Source: Mesorhizobium_B sp963522145 (lineage in GTDB: Bacteria > Pseudomonadota > Alphaproteobacteria > Rhizobiales > Rhizobiaceae). From it: a stretch of 64,000 nucleotides of DNA. The stretch lies in contig CAUQXI010000011.1 of NCBI GenBank assembly GCA_963522145.1, forward strand, positions 1-64,000. The letters run 5' to 3'. Shown in pieces: positions 31,208-39,913 of the stretch. The notes under the pieces are model-generated. The model was given only the letters and a program-made list of their open reading frames with translations, made no database searches and was not told the origin of the DNA. The translations under genes and the position numbers were made by a program. Position 1 is the stretch's first letter; every line of letters begins with the position of its first letter.

Positions 31208-31243
31208 AAAAAGCCCGGCAGGATCACTCCTGCCGGGCTTTTT
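31208..31243. terminator. Bidirectional terminator between transporter gene and rplI
   Basis: An 11-pair perfect stem (31213-31223 with 31228-31238) and a TCAC loop are flanked by five A on the left and five T on the right. It serves both the rightward transporter gene and the leftward rpsF-rpsR-rplI genes, which converge here. Confidence 0.93.
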
Positions 31244-31267
31244 GTTGAGTAAAGCGAAGAGGGCGGC

Positions 31268-31843
31268 TTAAGCCTCTTCATCCCCATCTTCGTTGGGATC
31301 GAAGAAGTTGTCCGGTCGGGCATTCTCATTGATGTCGTCGCCGTATATGGCTTCCGCCGTGGTCAGCGTTTCGCCGCGCGCCTGACGCTCGGCTTCGTCT
31401 GCCGAACGCGCGATGTTCAGCGTGATCGTGACCTCGACCTCAGGATGCAGCGCGACTGCAACATTGGTGAGGCCGATCATCTTGATCGGCTGGTTGAGCT
31501 CGACCTGATTGCGGCTGACGGTGAAGCCTTCCGCGACCAGCAGATCGGCGATGTCGCGCGTGGACACCGAGCCGTAAAGCTGGCCGGTCTCCCCTGCCGA
31601 GCGAACGACCACGAAGCTCTTGCCGTCGAGGGATTCGGAGACCTTCTCGGCTTCCGACTTGCGCTCGAGGTTGCGCGCCTCAAGCTGCACGCGCTGGCCT
31701 TCGAACTTCTTCTTGTTGGCTTCGTTGGCGCGCAGCGCCTTGCCCTGCGGGAGCAGGAAATTGCGCGCATAGCCGTCCTTGACCTTGACGGTCTCGCCCA
31801 TCTGGCCAAGGCGGGTAACGCGTTCGAGGAGGATCACTTCCAT
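31268..31843 (-). CDS. rplI: 50S ribosomal protein L9
   Basis: The 191-residue product has the L9 N-terminal domain (VILLERVTRLGQMGETVKVKDGYARNFLLP split over residues 3-32), a long connecting helix and a C-terminal domain. A roughly 40-residue acidic tail ending EDGDEEA extends past the E. coli length, as is usual in alphaproteobacteria. It lies 185 bases after rpsR, with a terminator-like hairpin between them, so it may have its own promoter. Confidence 0.96.
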   Translation of the reverse strand: MEVILLERVTRLGQMGETVKVKDGYARNFLLPQGKALRANEANKKKFEGQRVQLEARNLERKSEAEKVSESLDGKSFVVVRSAGETGQLYGSVSTRDIADLLVAEGFTVSRNQVELNQPIKMIGLTNVAVALHPEVEVTITLNIARSADEAERQARGETLTTAEAIYGDDINENARPDNFFDPNEDGDEEA

Positions 31844-31986
31844 TCTGTTGTCTCCACTTTTGCGAGAGGAAACAGGCCGGAAGCGTATGGCGAAGAACCG
31901 CCGATCTCGCTGTCCTGCCTGTCGCGGCAGTTAGGGGCATGAAGCCCCAACTCGGGTTCTTGGGCGGCAGCCCCGTGCCCGACACG

Positions 31987-32017
31987 AAAAAAGAAGCGGG
32001 CGGCTTGAACCGCCCGC
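31987..32017 (-). terminator. Terminator-like hairpin between rpsR and rplI
   Basis: On the minus strand an eight-pair GC stem (32010-32017 with 31996-32003) and a six-base loop are followed, after CTTC, by six T (complement of 31987-31992). It stands 12 bases past the rpsR stop and may uncouple rplI from rpsF-rpsR. Confidence 0.75.
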
Positions 32018-32028
32018 GTCCTGCGATC

Positions 32029-32277
32029 TTAGCGGACCACGTAGGGCAGCAGGCCCAGGAAGCGCGCGCGCTTGATGGCCTTGGCGAGCTCGCGCTGCTT
32101 CTTCTGGCTCACCGCCGTGATGCGCGACGGCACGATCTTGCCGCGCTCGGAAATGTAGCGCTGAAGCAGGCGCACATCCTTGTAGTCGATGCGCGGCGCA
32201 TTGGCGCCCGAGAAGGGGCAGGTCTTGCGGCGACGGTGAAAGGGCCGGCGCGTGGGGATCTGGTTGATGTCGACCAT
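32029..32277 (-). CDS. rpsR: 30S ribosomal protein S18
   Basis: The 82-residue product has the S18 signature IDYKDVRLLQRYISERGKI and the late FLGLLPYVVR. The N-terminal FHRRRKTCPFSG is typical. Its ATG shares one base with the rpsF stop (TAATG), so S6 and S18, which bind as a pair in the ribosome, are translationally coupled. Confidence 0.97.
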   Translation of the reverse strand: MVDINQIPTRRPFHRRRKTCPFSGANAPRIDYKDVRLLQRYISERGKIVPSRITAVSQKKQRELAKAIKRARFLGLLPYVVR

Positions 32278-32789
32278 TAGAGTGCCGCTCCCTCATTGTC
32301 GCGCGGACGGCGCGGGCCACGATCGTCACCGCCGCGGTCACCACCGCGATCGCCGAAGCTGCGCGGGCCGCGATCGCCGCCACGGTCGCCGCCGCGATCA
32401 CGATCGCCAAAGCTGCGTGGACCACGGTCGCCGAAGCCGCCGCGATCACCGCGGTCGGAGCGCTCTTCGCGCTTCTGCATCATCGCCGAAACGCCTTCCT
32501 CATGCTTCTCGACCTTGATGGTCATGAAGCGGAGCACGTCCTCGGAAAGACCCATCTGGCGCTCCATCTCGTTAAGCGCAGCCGGCGGGCAGGAAAGGTC
32601 CATCAGCGTGAAATAGGCCTTGCGGTTCTTGTTGATGCGGTAGGTGAGGGACTTCAAGCCCCAGTTCTCGACCCGGCCGACCGAACCTCCATTGGAGGAG
32701 ATCACGCCCTTGTAGTGTTCCACAAGCGCGTCGACCTGCTGCTGAGACAGGTCCTGCCGGGCAAGAAACACGTGTTCGTACAGTGCCAT
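32277..32789 (-). CDS. rpsF: 30S ribosomal protein S6 with Arg-Gly-Asp-rich C-terminal tail
   Basis: The first 100 residues are a standard S6 fold (MALYEHVFLARQDLS, then GGSVGRVENWGLKSLTYRIN). From about residue 108 the protein continues as a low-complexity tail of repeated GDRGG, DRGP and RSFGDR units to residue 170. Such tails occur in rhizobial S6 proteins as I recall. The tail is charged and probably disordered. The ATG at 32789 starts the S6 fold; the open frame upstream is not used. Confidence 0.95.
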   Translation of the reverse strand: MALYEHVFLARQDLSQQQVDALVEHYKGVISSNGGSVGRVENWGLKSLTYRINKNRKAYFTLMDLSCPPAALNEMERQMGLSEDVLRFMTIKVEKHEEGVSAMMQKREERSDRGDRGGFGDRGPRSFGDRDRGGDRGGDRGPRSFGDRGGDRGGDDRGPRRPRDNEGAAL

Positions 32790-33037
32790 GTGTTTGTTGC
32801 CTTTCGCTTCGTTCCCTGACCGGCCCCGGCGGCTAAGCCTCTTTTCCCTCGTGCCCGAAAATCCGGGCGGGAAAGGCGAAGTGCGAGTTGGTCGAGAGCG
32901 GGAACACGGGGAGGCAGAAGACCATTCCGGCTTCCGAACGTGAGAACTCTCACGCCCCTCCGTACAGCCCCCAGCCAAGGACCGGCAGATTGGCTGCGCC
33001 TATACGCGCATCACGGCACCAGCGCAAGCGGGAGAGC

Positions 33038-34951
33038 CTATCCGAGCGGGGTCGTGTCCCGCGCCGGCTTGGGGAAGAATCGTTCGGCACCCCATTTCTT
33101 GCCGAAAACGATGTCGTACTGAAGCAGGCGATAATCGAGCACGCCGCGGTCGATCTTCTTGCCGCGCGACCAGTCTGCGGTTTCCCCTCCGTCGGCACCC
33201 ATCAGCACATGCCGGTCCACGACCGCGAAGCGTTCGCGCATCTCGCCGAGGAAGCCAGTGTAATAAGGATGGCTGATCCCCGCCTGCCTCAGGACGAGGA
33301 GCGGAAGGAAGGCAGGGCTTACCGTGCCGATATCCGGCAATGGGCCACCCTTGTTCGACCAGACAACGAGCGGCGTCTCGCGGTGGCGGAGCAGGTCTGC
33401 GAGAGGCTCGCGCTTGGGCGGCACCATGTCCTTGAGGAAGCTCGAATCGATGTATGGCTGCCCGAGCGGCGGCAGGTGGTCGCCGAAGAAGGCGATCACC
33501 GTGTGGCGGTCGCGCTTCGACGCCCAGTCCATTAGCCGCTGCAAGCCTGCATCGGCATCCGAGATCCCTTCGGCATACGACAGCACGGATGCGCGGCTCG
33601 CCTCCGGCATCGTGGAGGAAACCTCGTGCTTCGCATCCCAGTAGCGGTGCGCCTCGTAGGGGCCGTGATTCTGCAGGCTGACGGCGAAGAGGAAGAGCGG
33701 CGCGCGCGTTGAATCCGCCTCGCGGATGATCTCGTCCGTTAGAGCGAGGTCGGAGGCAAGCGGGCCGCGCTTCGCAAGCGGCGGCATGTTTTCCTCGGAC
33801 GAGAAGTGCTCGAAGCCCAACGCTTCATAGACCGGCTTGCGGTTCCAGAACCATCCGGCGAAGGGATGCACCGCCCGCGTCTCGTAGCCTTCGCTCTTCA
33901 GGAAGCCGGCAAGAGAAGGCAGCGGCGCACGAATATACTGCTGATAGGGAATGCTGCCATAGGGCAGAAAGGCGTTGGAAAAGCCCGTCAGCGCCTCGAA
34001 CTCGACATTCGCGGTCATGCCACCGAATTCGGGCGAGAACACATGACCGGTGCTGCTCGCCCGCACGGTCGGCAGCGGGTCGGGCGTGATGGTCACGCCG
34101 GGCAGGCGTGTCGGATCCCAGAAGGACTCGCTCATCACGATGATGATGTCGGGCCGATCGCCCGGCATGGTGATGCCGCCGACAGGCGTAGACACTGCCT
34201 CGATCGCCTTGCGGTCATAGCCGGCAGGCGCGGCGACCTTCGCCATCGGGACGTTCAGAGCAAAGGCGATCGCGAAGCCGTTGCTCGCATAATTCTCGCG
34301 CTGGTCCCACATCATCGGCACGATCTGGAGACGGTCGCGCGCCCAGGAGAAGCTGGCATAGTCCATCATGGAGGCGAAGAAGACCAGCGCTGGAAGGGCT
34401 GCGCCCACGCGAAGAACCCTAGCTCGTATGCGCAGACGCGGAAGCCTGCGCCGGATGCTGCGCCACGCCCATGCAAGGAACACGACCGCCACGATCAGCC
34501 CCGCGACAATGGCGACGGCAGTCCACGGCCGGTCACGCACGAGCAGCGGCAGCAGTTCCACGATCTGGCGCGAGTAAAGGAAATCCGCGGGGTAAAGCGG
34601 ATCGCCGAGGTAAAGCGACTTCTGGTGATTGACGAAGGCAAGCATCAGCGCGAGCGGCGCGACAAGAAGAACGCCGTTATGCGCGCGTCCGAACGCCGCG
34701 TCGAACATCCAGAACAGGAGCGCGAACAGCGCCACCGTGGCCCAGCTCGGGCGGAACGGCTGGCTGAAGAAATCGAGCGTGGACTGGAGCGATCCGCGCA
34801 CCGTCCACTCCACCGCGAAGACCAGCGCGCCGGCAATGATCAGCGTCGCGAGCACGGAGATAAGCTGGAATCGGTAGCGCCAGGGAACAGCGAGGATCGC
34901 GAGGGTACGGCGCCGGGCCAGGCTGGGCTGACCCGATACGGATGAGTTCAC
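33038..34951 (-). CDS. LTA synthase-like / phosphoglycerol transferase, membrane sulfatase family
   Basis: The 637-residue product has five N-terminal membrane spans within residues 30-210 and a large periplasmic alkaline-phosphatase-fold domain. Family landmarks are DIIIVMSESFWDPTRLPG (first metal site), the nucleophile Thr in VEFEALTGFSNAF, WFWNRKPVYEALGF and the second metal region FFGDHLPPLG. Relatives transfer phosphoglycerol from phosphatidylglycerol to periplasmic glucans (OpgB-like) or lipoteichoic acid. In a rhizobial cell, modification of cyclic glucans is the likelier job, but that is inference. A GTG start at 34951 is used; it stops with TAG. The 248-base gap to rpsF holds nothing recognised. 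Confidence 0.83.
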   Translation of the reverse strand: MNSSVSGQPSLARRRTLAILAVPWRYRFQLISVLATLIIAGALVFAVEWTVRGSLQSTLDFFSQPFRPSWATVALFALLFWMFDAAFGRAHNGVLLVAPLALMLAFVNHQKSLYLGDPLYPADFLYSRQIVELLPLLVRDRPWTAVAIVAGLIVAVVFLAWAWRSIRRRLPRLRIRARVLRVGAALPALVFFASMMDYASFSWARDRLQIVPMMWDQRENYASNGFAIAFALNVPMAKVAAPAGYDRKAIEAVSTPVGGITMPGDRPDIIIVMSESFWDPTRLPGVTITPDPLPTVRASSTGHVFSPEFGGMTANVEFEALTGFSNAFLPYGSIPYQQYIRAPLPSLAGFLKSEGYETRAVHPFAGWFWNRKPVYEALGFEHFSSEENMPPLAKRGPLASDLALTDEIIREADSTRAPLFLFAVSLQNHGPYEAHRYWDAKHEVSSTMPEASRASVLSYAEGISDADAGLQRLMDWASKRDRHTVIAFFGDHLPPLGQPYIDSSFLKDMVPPKREPLADLLRHRETPLVVWSNKGGPLPDIGTVSPAFLPLLVLRQAGISHPYYTGFLGEMRERFAVVDRHVLMGADGGETADWSRGKKIDRGVLDYRLLQYDIVFGKKWGAERFFPKPARDTTPLG

Positions 34952-35158
34952 TTGCTATCACGTCTCCGGCGAACGCGTTACGTGTCGCGTTTCTGTCATC
35001 CCAACGTCATGAGACTTAAATCATTCCGCCGAAAAGAAAAGCCGGCTCCCGATTTCTCACAGGGAAAACGGCCCGTTTTGCTTCGTGACCGAGAGCACCG
35101 CGGCTTGACTTGGCGGGCGGGGTTGCGCCACCACCGCGTTGAATAAGGAGGAGCTGGA

Positions 35159-36103
35159 ATGACGGTGGCGTTCACATTCCCCGGGCAGGGAAGCCAGACG
35201 GTCCGTATGGGCCGCGAGCTTGCGGACGCATTCCCGGAAGCGCGCGCCGTCTTCGCCGAGGTCGATGATGCGCTGGGAGAACCTCTGTCACGGCTCATCT
35301 GGGATGGACCGCAGGATGAGCTGACGCTGACGGCTAACGCCCAGCCGGCCTTGATGGCCGTTTCGCTGGCAGCCATGCGCGCGATGGAAGCGCAAGGGTT
35401 GGACGTGGCGGGCAAGGTCGCTTTCATGGCCGGCCATTCTCTTGGCGAATATTCCGCGCTCGCCGCGAGCGGGATGTTATCGATCGCGGACGCCGCGCGC
35501 CTTCTGCGTATCCGGGGCCACGCGATGCAGGACGCGGTGCCCGCCGGTGAAGGCGCCATGGCTGCTATCCTCGGGCTGGAGGAAGGCGCGGTGGAAAGCG
35601 CCTGCACCGACGCTGCTCAAGGCGGCGGAACATGCCAGATTGCCAACGACAATGGCGGCGGTCAGCTCGTCATTTCGGGATCAAGAGCTGCGGTCGAGCG
35701 CGCGATGGCGCTTTGCACGGAGCGCGGCGCGAAACGTGCGCTGCCCCTGCCGGTTTCGGCGCCGTTCCACTCCGCACTGATGGCGCCTGCGGCGAACGCC
35801 ATGCGCGAGGCCTTGTCCGCGGTCGCAAAGAACAGGCTGACCGTGCCGATCGTTTCCAATGTCCTCGTCCAGCCGCTTCGCGATCCCGATGCGATCGTGG
35901 CGAGTCTCGTGGAGCAGGTGACGGGGCGGGTGCGCTGGCGCGAAACGGTGGAATGGTTCAGCGCCAACGGCGTGACGACGCTTGTGGAAGTGGGCGCCGG
36001 GAAGGTGTTGTCCGGCCTCGCTCGCCGCATAGACCGGAACATCAATGTCCTGGCGATGAACGGGCCGGCGGATATCGACGCGGTCCTGACGGCTATCGGC
36101 TGA
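35159..36103 (+). CDS. fabD: Malonyl-CoA:ACP transacylase
   Basis: FabD loads malonate onto acyl carrier protein for fatty acid synthesis. The 314-residue product has FPGQGSQ at residues 7-13 and the nucleophile Ser94 in GHSLGEYSAL. The later PVSAPFHSALM supplies the catalytic His. GGAGGAG precedes the ATG. It heads fabD-fabG-acpP-fabF, a classic order. Confidence 0.96.
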   Translation: MTVAFTFPGQGSQTVRMGRELADAFPEARAVFAEVDDALGEPLSRLIWDGPQDELTLTANAQPALMAVSLAAMRAMEAQGLDVAGKVAFMAGHSLGEYSALAASGMLSIADAARLLRIRGHAMQDAVPAGEGAMAAILGLEEGAVESACTDAAQGGGTCQIANDNGGGQLVISGSRAAVERAMALCTERGAKRALPLPVSAPFHSALMAPAANAMREALSAVAKNRLTVPIVSNVLVQPLRDPDAIVASLVEQVTGRVRWRETVEWFSANGVTTLVEVGAGKVLSGLARRIDRNINVLAMNGPADIDAVLTAIG

Positions 36104-36123
36104 AACGACAAAGGAAGAGTACC

Positions 36124-36861
36124 ATGTTCGATCTGACCGGCCGGAAGGCGCTCGTCACGGGCGCATCGGGAGGCATCGGCGAAGCGGTCGCGCGCGCCCT
36201 TCACGCGCAGGGCGCGACCGTCGGGCTCCATGGAACTCGCGCCGAGAAGCTGGAAGCTCTTGCCGCCGAACTCGGCGACCGCGCCAAGATGTTTCCCGCC
36301 GATCTTTCAAACCGCGACAGCGTCAAGGAACTTGGCCAGAAAGCCGAAGCAGAACTCGAAGGCGTGGACATCCTCGTCAACAATGCCGGCATAACGCGCG
36401 ACGGCCTCTTCGTTCGCATGTCGGATGCCGATTGGGATGCGGTGATCGAGGTCAACCTGACGGCCGTGTTCCGTCTTACCCGCGAGCTGACGCATCCCAT
36501 GATGCGCCGCAGGCGCGGGCGCATCATCAACATCACTTCCGTGGTCGGGGTTACCGGCAATCCCGGCCAGGCCAACTACTGCGCCTCCAAGGCCGGGCTT
36601 GTCGGCTTCTCCAAGTCGCTTGCCCAGGAGATTGCCTCGCGCAACGTGACAGTGAACTGCGTCGCGCCCGGCTTCATTGAGTCGGCCATGACCGACAAGC
36701 TGAACGAGAAGCAGAAGGACGCGATCATGGGCGCCATTCCCATGAAGCGCATTGGCGCGGGCGCGGAGGTCGCCTCGGCGGTGGTCTATCTCGCCGCCGA
36801 TGAAAGCGCCTATGTCACCGGCCAGACCCTGCATGTGAATGGCGGCATGGCGATGATCTGA
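36124..36861 (+). CDS. fabG: 3-oxoacyl-ACP reductase
   Basis: FabG reduces 3-oxoacyl-ACP with NADPH. The 245-residue short-chain dehydrogenase has TGASGGIGEAVA for the cofactor, NNAGITRDGLF, catalytic Ser in NITSVVGVTGNPGQANY and the YCASK motif. It begins 20 bases after fabD with GGAAGAG upstream, so the two are one transcript. Confidence 0.96.
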   Translation: MFDLTGRKALVTGASGGIGEAVARALHAQGATVGLHGTRAEKLEALAAELGDRAKMFPADLSNRDSVKELGQKAEAELEGVDILVNNAGITRDGLFVRMSDADWDAVIEVNLTAVFRLTRELTHPMMRRRRGRIINITSVVGVTGNPGQANYCASKAGLVGFSKSLAQEIASRNVTVNCVAPGFIESAMTDKLNEKQKDAIMGAIPMKRIGAGAEVASAVVYLAADESAYVTGQTLHVNGGMAMI

Positions 36862-36904
36862 GTGCGAGGCTGCTTCACCGGAACGCGGCCGACCATCTTT
36901 CAGC

Positions 36905-36933
36905 TTGATTAGCGCCAGCCTCGCCGGTAACGA
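36905..36933 (+). promoter_or_regulatory. Possible promoter for acpP
   Basis: TTGATT (36905-36910) and TAACGA (36928-36933) are exactly 17 bases apart in the 104-base fabG-acpP gap. acpP is usually made in great excess over its neighbours, so an extra promoter here is plausible. The match is by eye only. Confidence 0.3.
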
Positions 36934-36965
36934 GACTCTGAAACTTCATAAGACGAGGAACACCC

Positions 36966-37202
36966 ATGAGCGACACCGCAGAACGCGTGAAGAAGATCGT
37001 TGTCGAGCATCTCGGCGTCGAGGCTGACAAGGTGACGGAACAGGCCAGCTTCATCGACGATCTTGGCGCGGACAGCTTGGACACGGTCGAGCTCGTGATG
37101 GCCTTTGAAGAAGAATTCGGCGTCGAGATTCCCGATGACGCGGCCGAAACCATCCTGACGGTCGGCGACGCGGTGAAGTTCATCGACAAGGCGTCTGCCT
37201 GA
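36966..37202 (+). CDS. acpP: Acyl carrier protein
   Basis: The 78-residue acidic protein carries growing acyl chains on a phosphopantetheine attached to Ser37, in the conserved DLGADSLDTVELVMA segment. The C-terminal IPDDAAETILTVGDAVKFI is typical. GAGGAA stands before the ATG. Confidence 0.98.
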   Translation: MSDTAERVKKIVVEHLGVEADKVTEQASFIDDLGADSLDTVELVMAFEEEFGVEIPDDAAETILTVGDAVKFIDKASA

Positions 37203-37223
37203 CGCTTGGCATCAGTTGCGACC

Positions 37224-38495
37224 ATGACGGGTTTGCGGCGCGTTGTCGTCACAGGTCTCGGCCTGCTGTCGCCATTCGGCGTCGGCGTCGAGGCCGGGTG
37301 GGCCGGCCTTCTCAGCGGGAAGAGCGCCTGCCGGCGTGTCACCGACTTCCAGACAGACGATCTTCCCTGCAAGATCGCGCACGTGATCCCGCGCGGTGAC
37401 GGGTCGAACGCGAGTTTCAATCCCGAGCACTTCCTTGAACCCAAGGAACTGCGCAAGATCAGCGACTTCATCCTTTACGGCATCGCCGCCGCCGACGAGG
37501 CGCTGCGGGATTCCGGCTGGAAGCCCGAAGAGGAGGAAGATCGCTGCGCGACCGGCGTGATGATCGGCTCCGGTATCGGGGGAATCGACGGCATCGCGGA
37601 CAATGCGCTGCTTCTGCGTGACAAAGGCCCGCGCCGCATCAGCCCGTTCTTTATTCCGGGCAACATCATCAATCTTGTGTCGGGCCAGGTTTCCATCCGT
37701 CACGGTTTGAAGGGGCCGAACCACGCTGTGGTCACTGCATGCTCCACCGGCGCCCATGCGATCGGCGACGCAGCGCGCCTGATCCAGTTCGGCGATGCCG
37801 ATGTGATGCTGGCCGGAGGTGCGGAAGCGCCGGTCACCCGGCTTTCGCTCGCGGGCTTTGCGGCCTGCCGCGCGCTTTCCACCGATCGTAACGACGATCC
37901 CGAGCATGCCTCCCGGCCTTACGACCGTGACCGTGACGGCTTCGTCATGGGTGAGGGCGCGGGCGTGGTGGTGCTGGAGGAACTGGAGCACGCGAAGGCG
38001 CGGGGCGCGCGCATCTATGCGGAAGTGGTCGGGTATGGCCTGACGGGCGATGCGCACCACATCACCGCACCCGCCGAAGATGGCGATGGCGCCTTCCGCT
38101 GCATGACTGCAGCGCTCAAGCGGGCGGGTCTTGCCCCGGCTGATGTCGACTACATCAACGCTCACGGCACCTCGACAATGGCCGACACGATTGAGCTTGG
38201 TGCGGTCGAGCGGCTGCTTGGTAATTCCGCCGCAAAGGTTTCGATGTCGTCGACCAAGTCGTCCATCGGCCACCTTCTTGGCGCAGCCGGCGCGGCGGAG
38301 GCCATCTTCTCCATCCTCGCGATCCGCGACAACGTTGCTCCCGCGACGATCAATCTCCAGAACCCGGAGCGCGACACGCCGATCGATCTCGTGCCCAACA
38401 CGCCGCGCGAGCGTCCGATCGACGTGGCGCTGTCGAATTCCTTTGGCTTCGGCGGCACGAACGCCTCGCTTGTTTTCCGGCGCTACGCGGCCTGA
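37224..38495 (+). CDS. fabF: 3-oxoacyl-ACP synthase II
   Basis: FabF condenses malonyl-ACP with acyl-ACP. The 423-residue product has the nucleophile Cys173 in VVTACSTGAHAIG, His in INAHGTSTMADTIE and SSTKSSIGHLLGAAGA with the second His. ATG 37224 gives a typical RRVVVTGLG start; a TTG at 37206 only adds six residues. It follows acpP closely and precedes mltG, an arrangement common in rhizobia and other proteobacteria. Confidence 0.96.
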   Translation: MTGLRRVVVTGLGLLSPFGVGVEAGWAGLLSGKSACRRVTDFQTDDLPCKIAHVIPRGDGSNASFNPEHFLEPKELRKISDFILYGIAAADEALRDSGWKPEEEEDRCATGVMIGSGIGGIDGIADNALLLRDKGPRRISPFFIPGNIINLVSGQVSIRHGLKGPNHAVVTACSTGAHAIGDAARLIQFGDADVMLAGGAEAPVTRLSLAGFAACRALSTDRNDDPEHASRPYDRDRDGFVMGEGAGVVVLEELEHAKARGARIYAEVVGYGLTGDAHHITAPAEDGDGAFRCMTAALKRAGLAPADVDYINAHGTSTMADTIELGAVERLLGNSAAKVSMSSTKSSIGHLLGAAGAAEAIFSILAIRDNVAPATINLQNPERDTPIDLVPNTPRERPIDVALSNSFGFGGTNASLVFRRYAA

Positions 38496-38604
38496 AGAGC
38501 CCCGCTCGGCGGGCTGAACCTGTGCGCATCAGGCGCGAATTCGCCATATTCGCCGCACAGACCTCGCCTCGAGAACCAGCACATTCGATGATGGATGGAG
38601 AGTG

Positions 38605-39867
38605 ATGAACGCCACGCCTCCCACCGATGGCGCATTCGGCCGGGGCGATGCGCCACCCGACGCTGAGCCGGCTCCACTTGCCGGCGATCCGACCCCCGTC
38701 GCGGCACGACAGCCGGACGCACGGCCGGTGGTGACGAAGACAGCGCGCGATGCGTTGCGGCCCGAGCAGGCAACAGCATCTGGAGTGCGCCGGCCACCAC
38801 GACGCTCTCGCCAGTCGCGCAATCAGTTTGTGGTCTTTCTGAATTTTCTCGTGTCGACGATCGTCCTTGTCGCGATCGCCGCTGTGGCTGCTCTTTATAT
38901 CGGCAAGGGCATGTTCGAGGCGCCCGGCCCGGCAGTCGCGTCGACCACCTTTCTCGTCAAGCCGAGCAGTGGCGTAGGCGAGATAGCTGATCAACTTGAG
39001 AGCCGCGGACTGATCAGCGATGCCCGCGTGTTCCAGCTCGGCGTTCGCGCCTACGGCAATGGTGCGGCGCTCAAGGCAGGCGAATATGAAGTCGCCGCCA
39101 ATGCATCCATGCGCGACATCATGGAAACCCTTCGCAGTGGGAAGTCGATCCTTTACTCGCTGACCGTGCCGGAGGGGCTCACGGTGCAGCAGGCGCTGGA
39201 TCGCGTCGCCACTCATGAGGCGCTGTCGGGCACCATGCCCTCTGCGGCGCCCGTCGAGGGCAGCCTCGCCGCCGACACGGTGCGGTTCACACGCGGCACG
39301 CCTCGCTCGCAGGTGGTCGCGAAGATGCTGGATGATCAGCAGAAGCTGGTGGACGAAATCTGGGCGAAGCGCGATCCAGATCTGCCGCTCGCCGACAAGA
39401 ACGAACTCGTCACGCTCGCCTCCATCGTGGAGAAGGAAACAGGTCGCGGCGAGGAGCGCTCGCGCGTGGCGGCGGTATTCATCAACCGGCTCAACAAGAA
39501 CATGCGCCTGCAGTCCGATCCGACGATCATCTACGGACTGTTTGGCGGCAAGGGCAAGCCGGCGGATCGGCCGATCTATCAGTCCGACATCGACAAGCCG
39601 ACGCCCTACAACACCTATGCGATCAAAGGCCTGCCGCCGACGCCGATCGCCAATCCGGGTCGCGCAGCGCTGGAGGCGGTGGCGAACCCGTCGCGCACGA
39701 ACGACCTTTATTTCGTTGCCGATGGCAGCGGGGGTCACGTCTTCGCTGAAACGCTCGAGGAGCATAACCGCAATGTCGCGCGCTGGCGCAAGGCGCAAAA
39801 GGATGCGGCCGGTGCAGCTGCGCCGGATGCAGCGGTGCCCGAGAGTGCTGCGGAAGGCGCTCAGTGA
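38605..39867 (+). CDS. mltG: Endolytic peptidoglycan transglycosylase MltG
   Basis: MltG cuts nascent glycan strands at the inner membrane. The 420-residue product has a proline-rich cytoplasmic N-terminus (1-70), one membrane span (about 75-100) and a YceG domain with the catalytic Glu in LASIVEKETGRGEER, then RLQSDPTIIYGL and YNTYAIKGLPPTPIANPG. The C-terminal tail is Ala/Glu-rich. ATG 38605 is chosen over an adjacent GTG (38602). Confidence 0.94.
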   Translation: MNATPPTDGAFGRGDAPPDAEPAPLAGDPTPVAARQPDARPVVTKTARDALRPEQATASGVRRPPRRSRQSRNQFVVFLNFLVSTIVLVAIAAVAALYIGKGMFEAPGPAVASTTFLVKPSSGVGEIADQLESRGLISDARVFQLGVRAYGNGAALKAGEYEVAANASMRDIMETLRSGKSILYSLTVPEGLTVQQALDRVATHEALSGTMPSAAPVEGSLAADTVRFTRGTPRSQVVAKMLDDQQKLVDEIWAKRDPDLPLADKNELVTLASIVEKETGRGEERSRVAAVFINRLNKNMRLQSDPTIIYGLFGGKGKPADRPIYQSDIDKPTPYNTYAIKGLPPTPIANPGRAALEAVANPSRTNDLYFVADGSGGHVFAETLEEHNRNVARWRKAQKDAAGAAAPDAAVPESAAEGAQ

Positions 39868-39913
39868 GGGCAGTGTTCCGGGACGTGCATGAAGTAGCGC
39901 AAGGAACGCGCCG

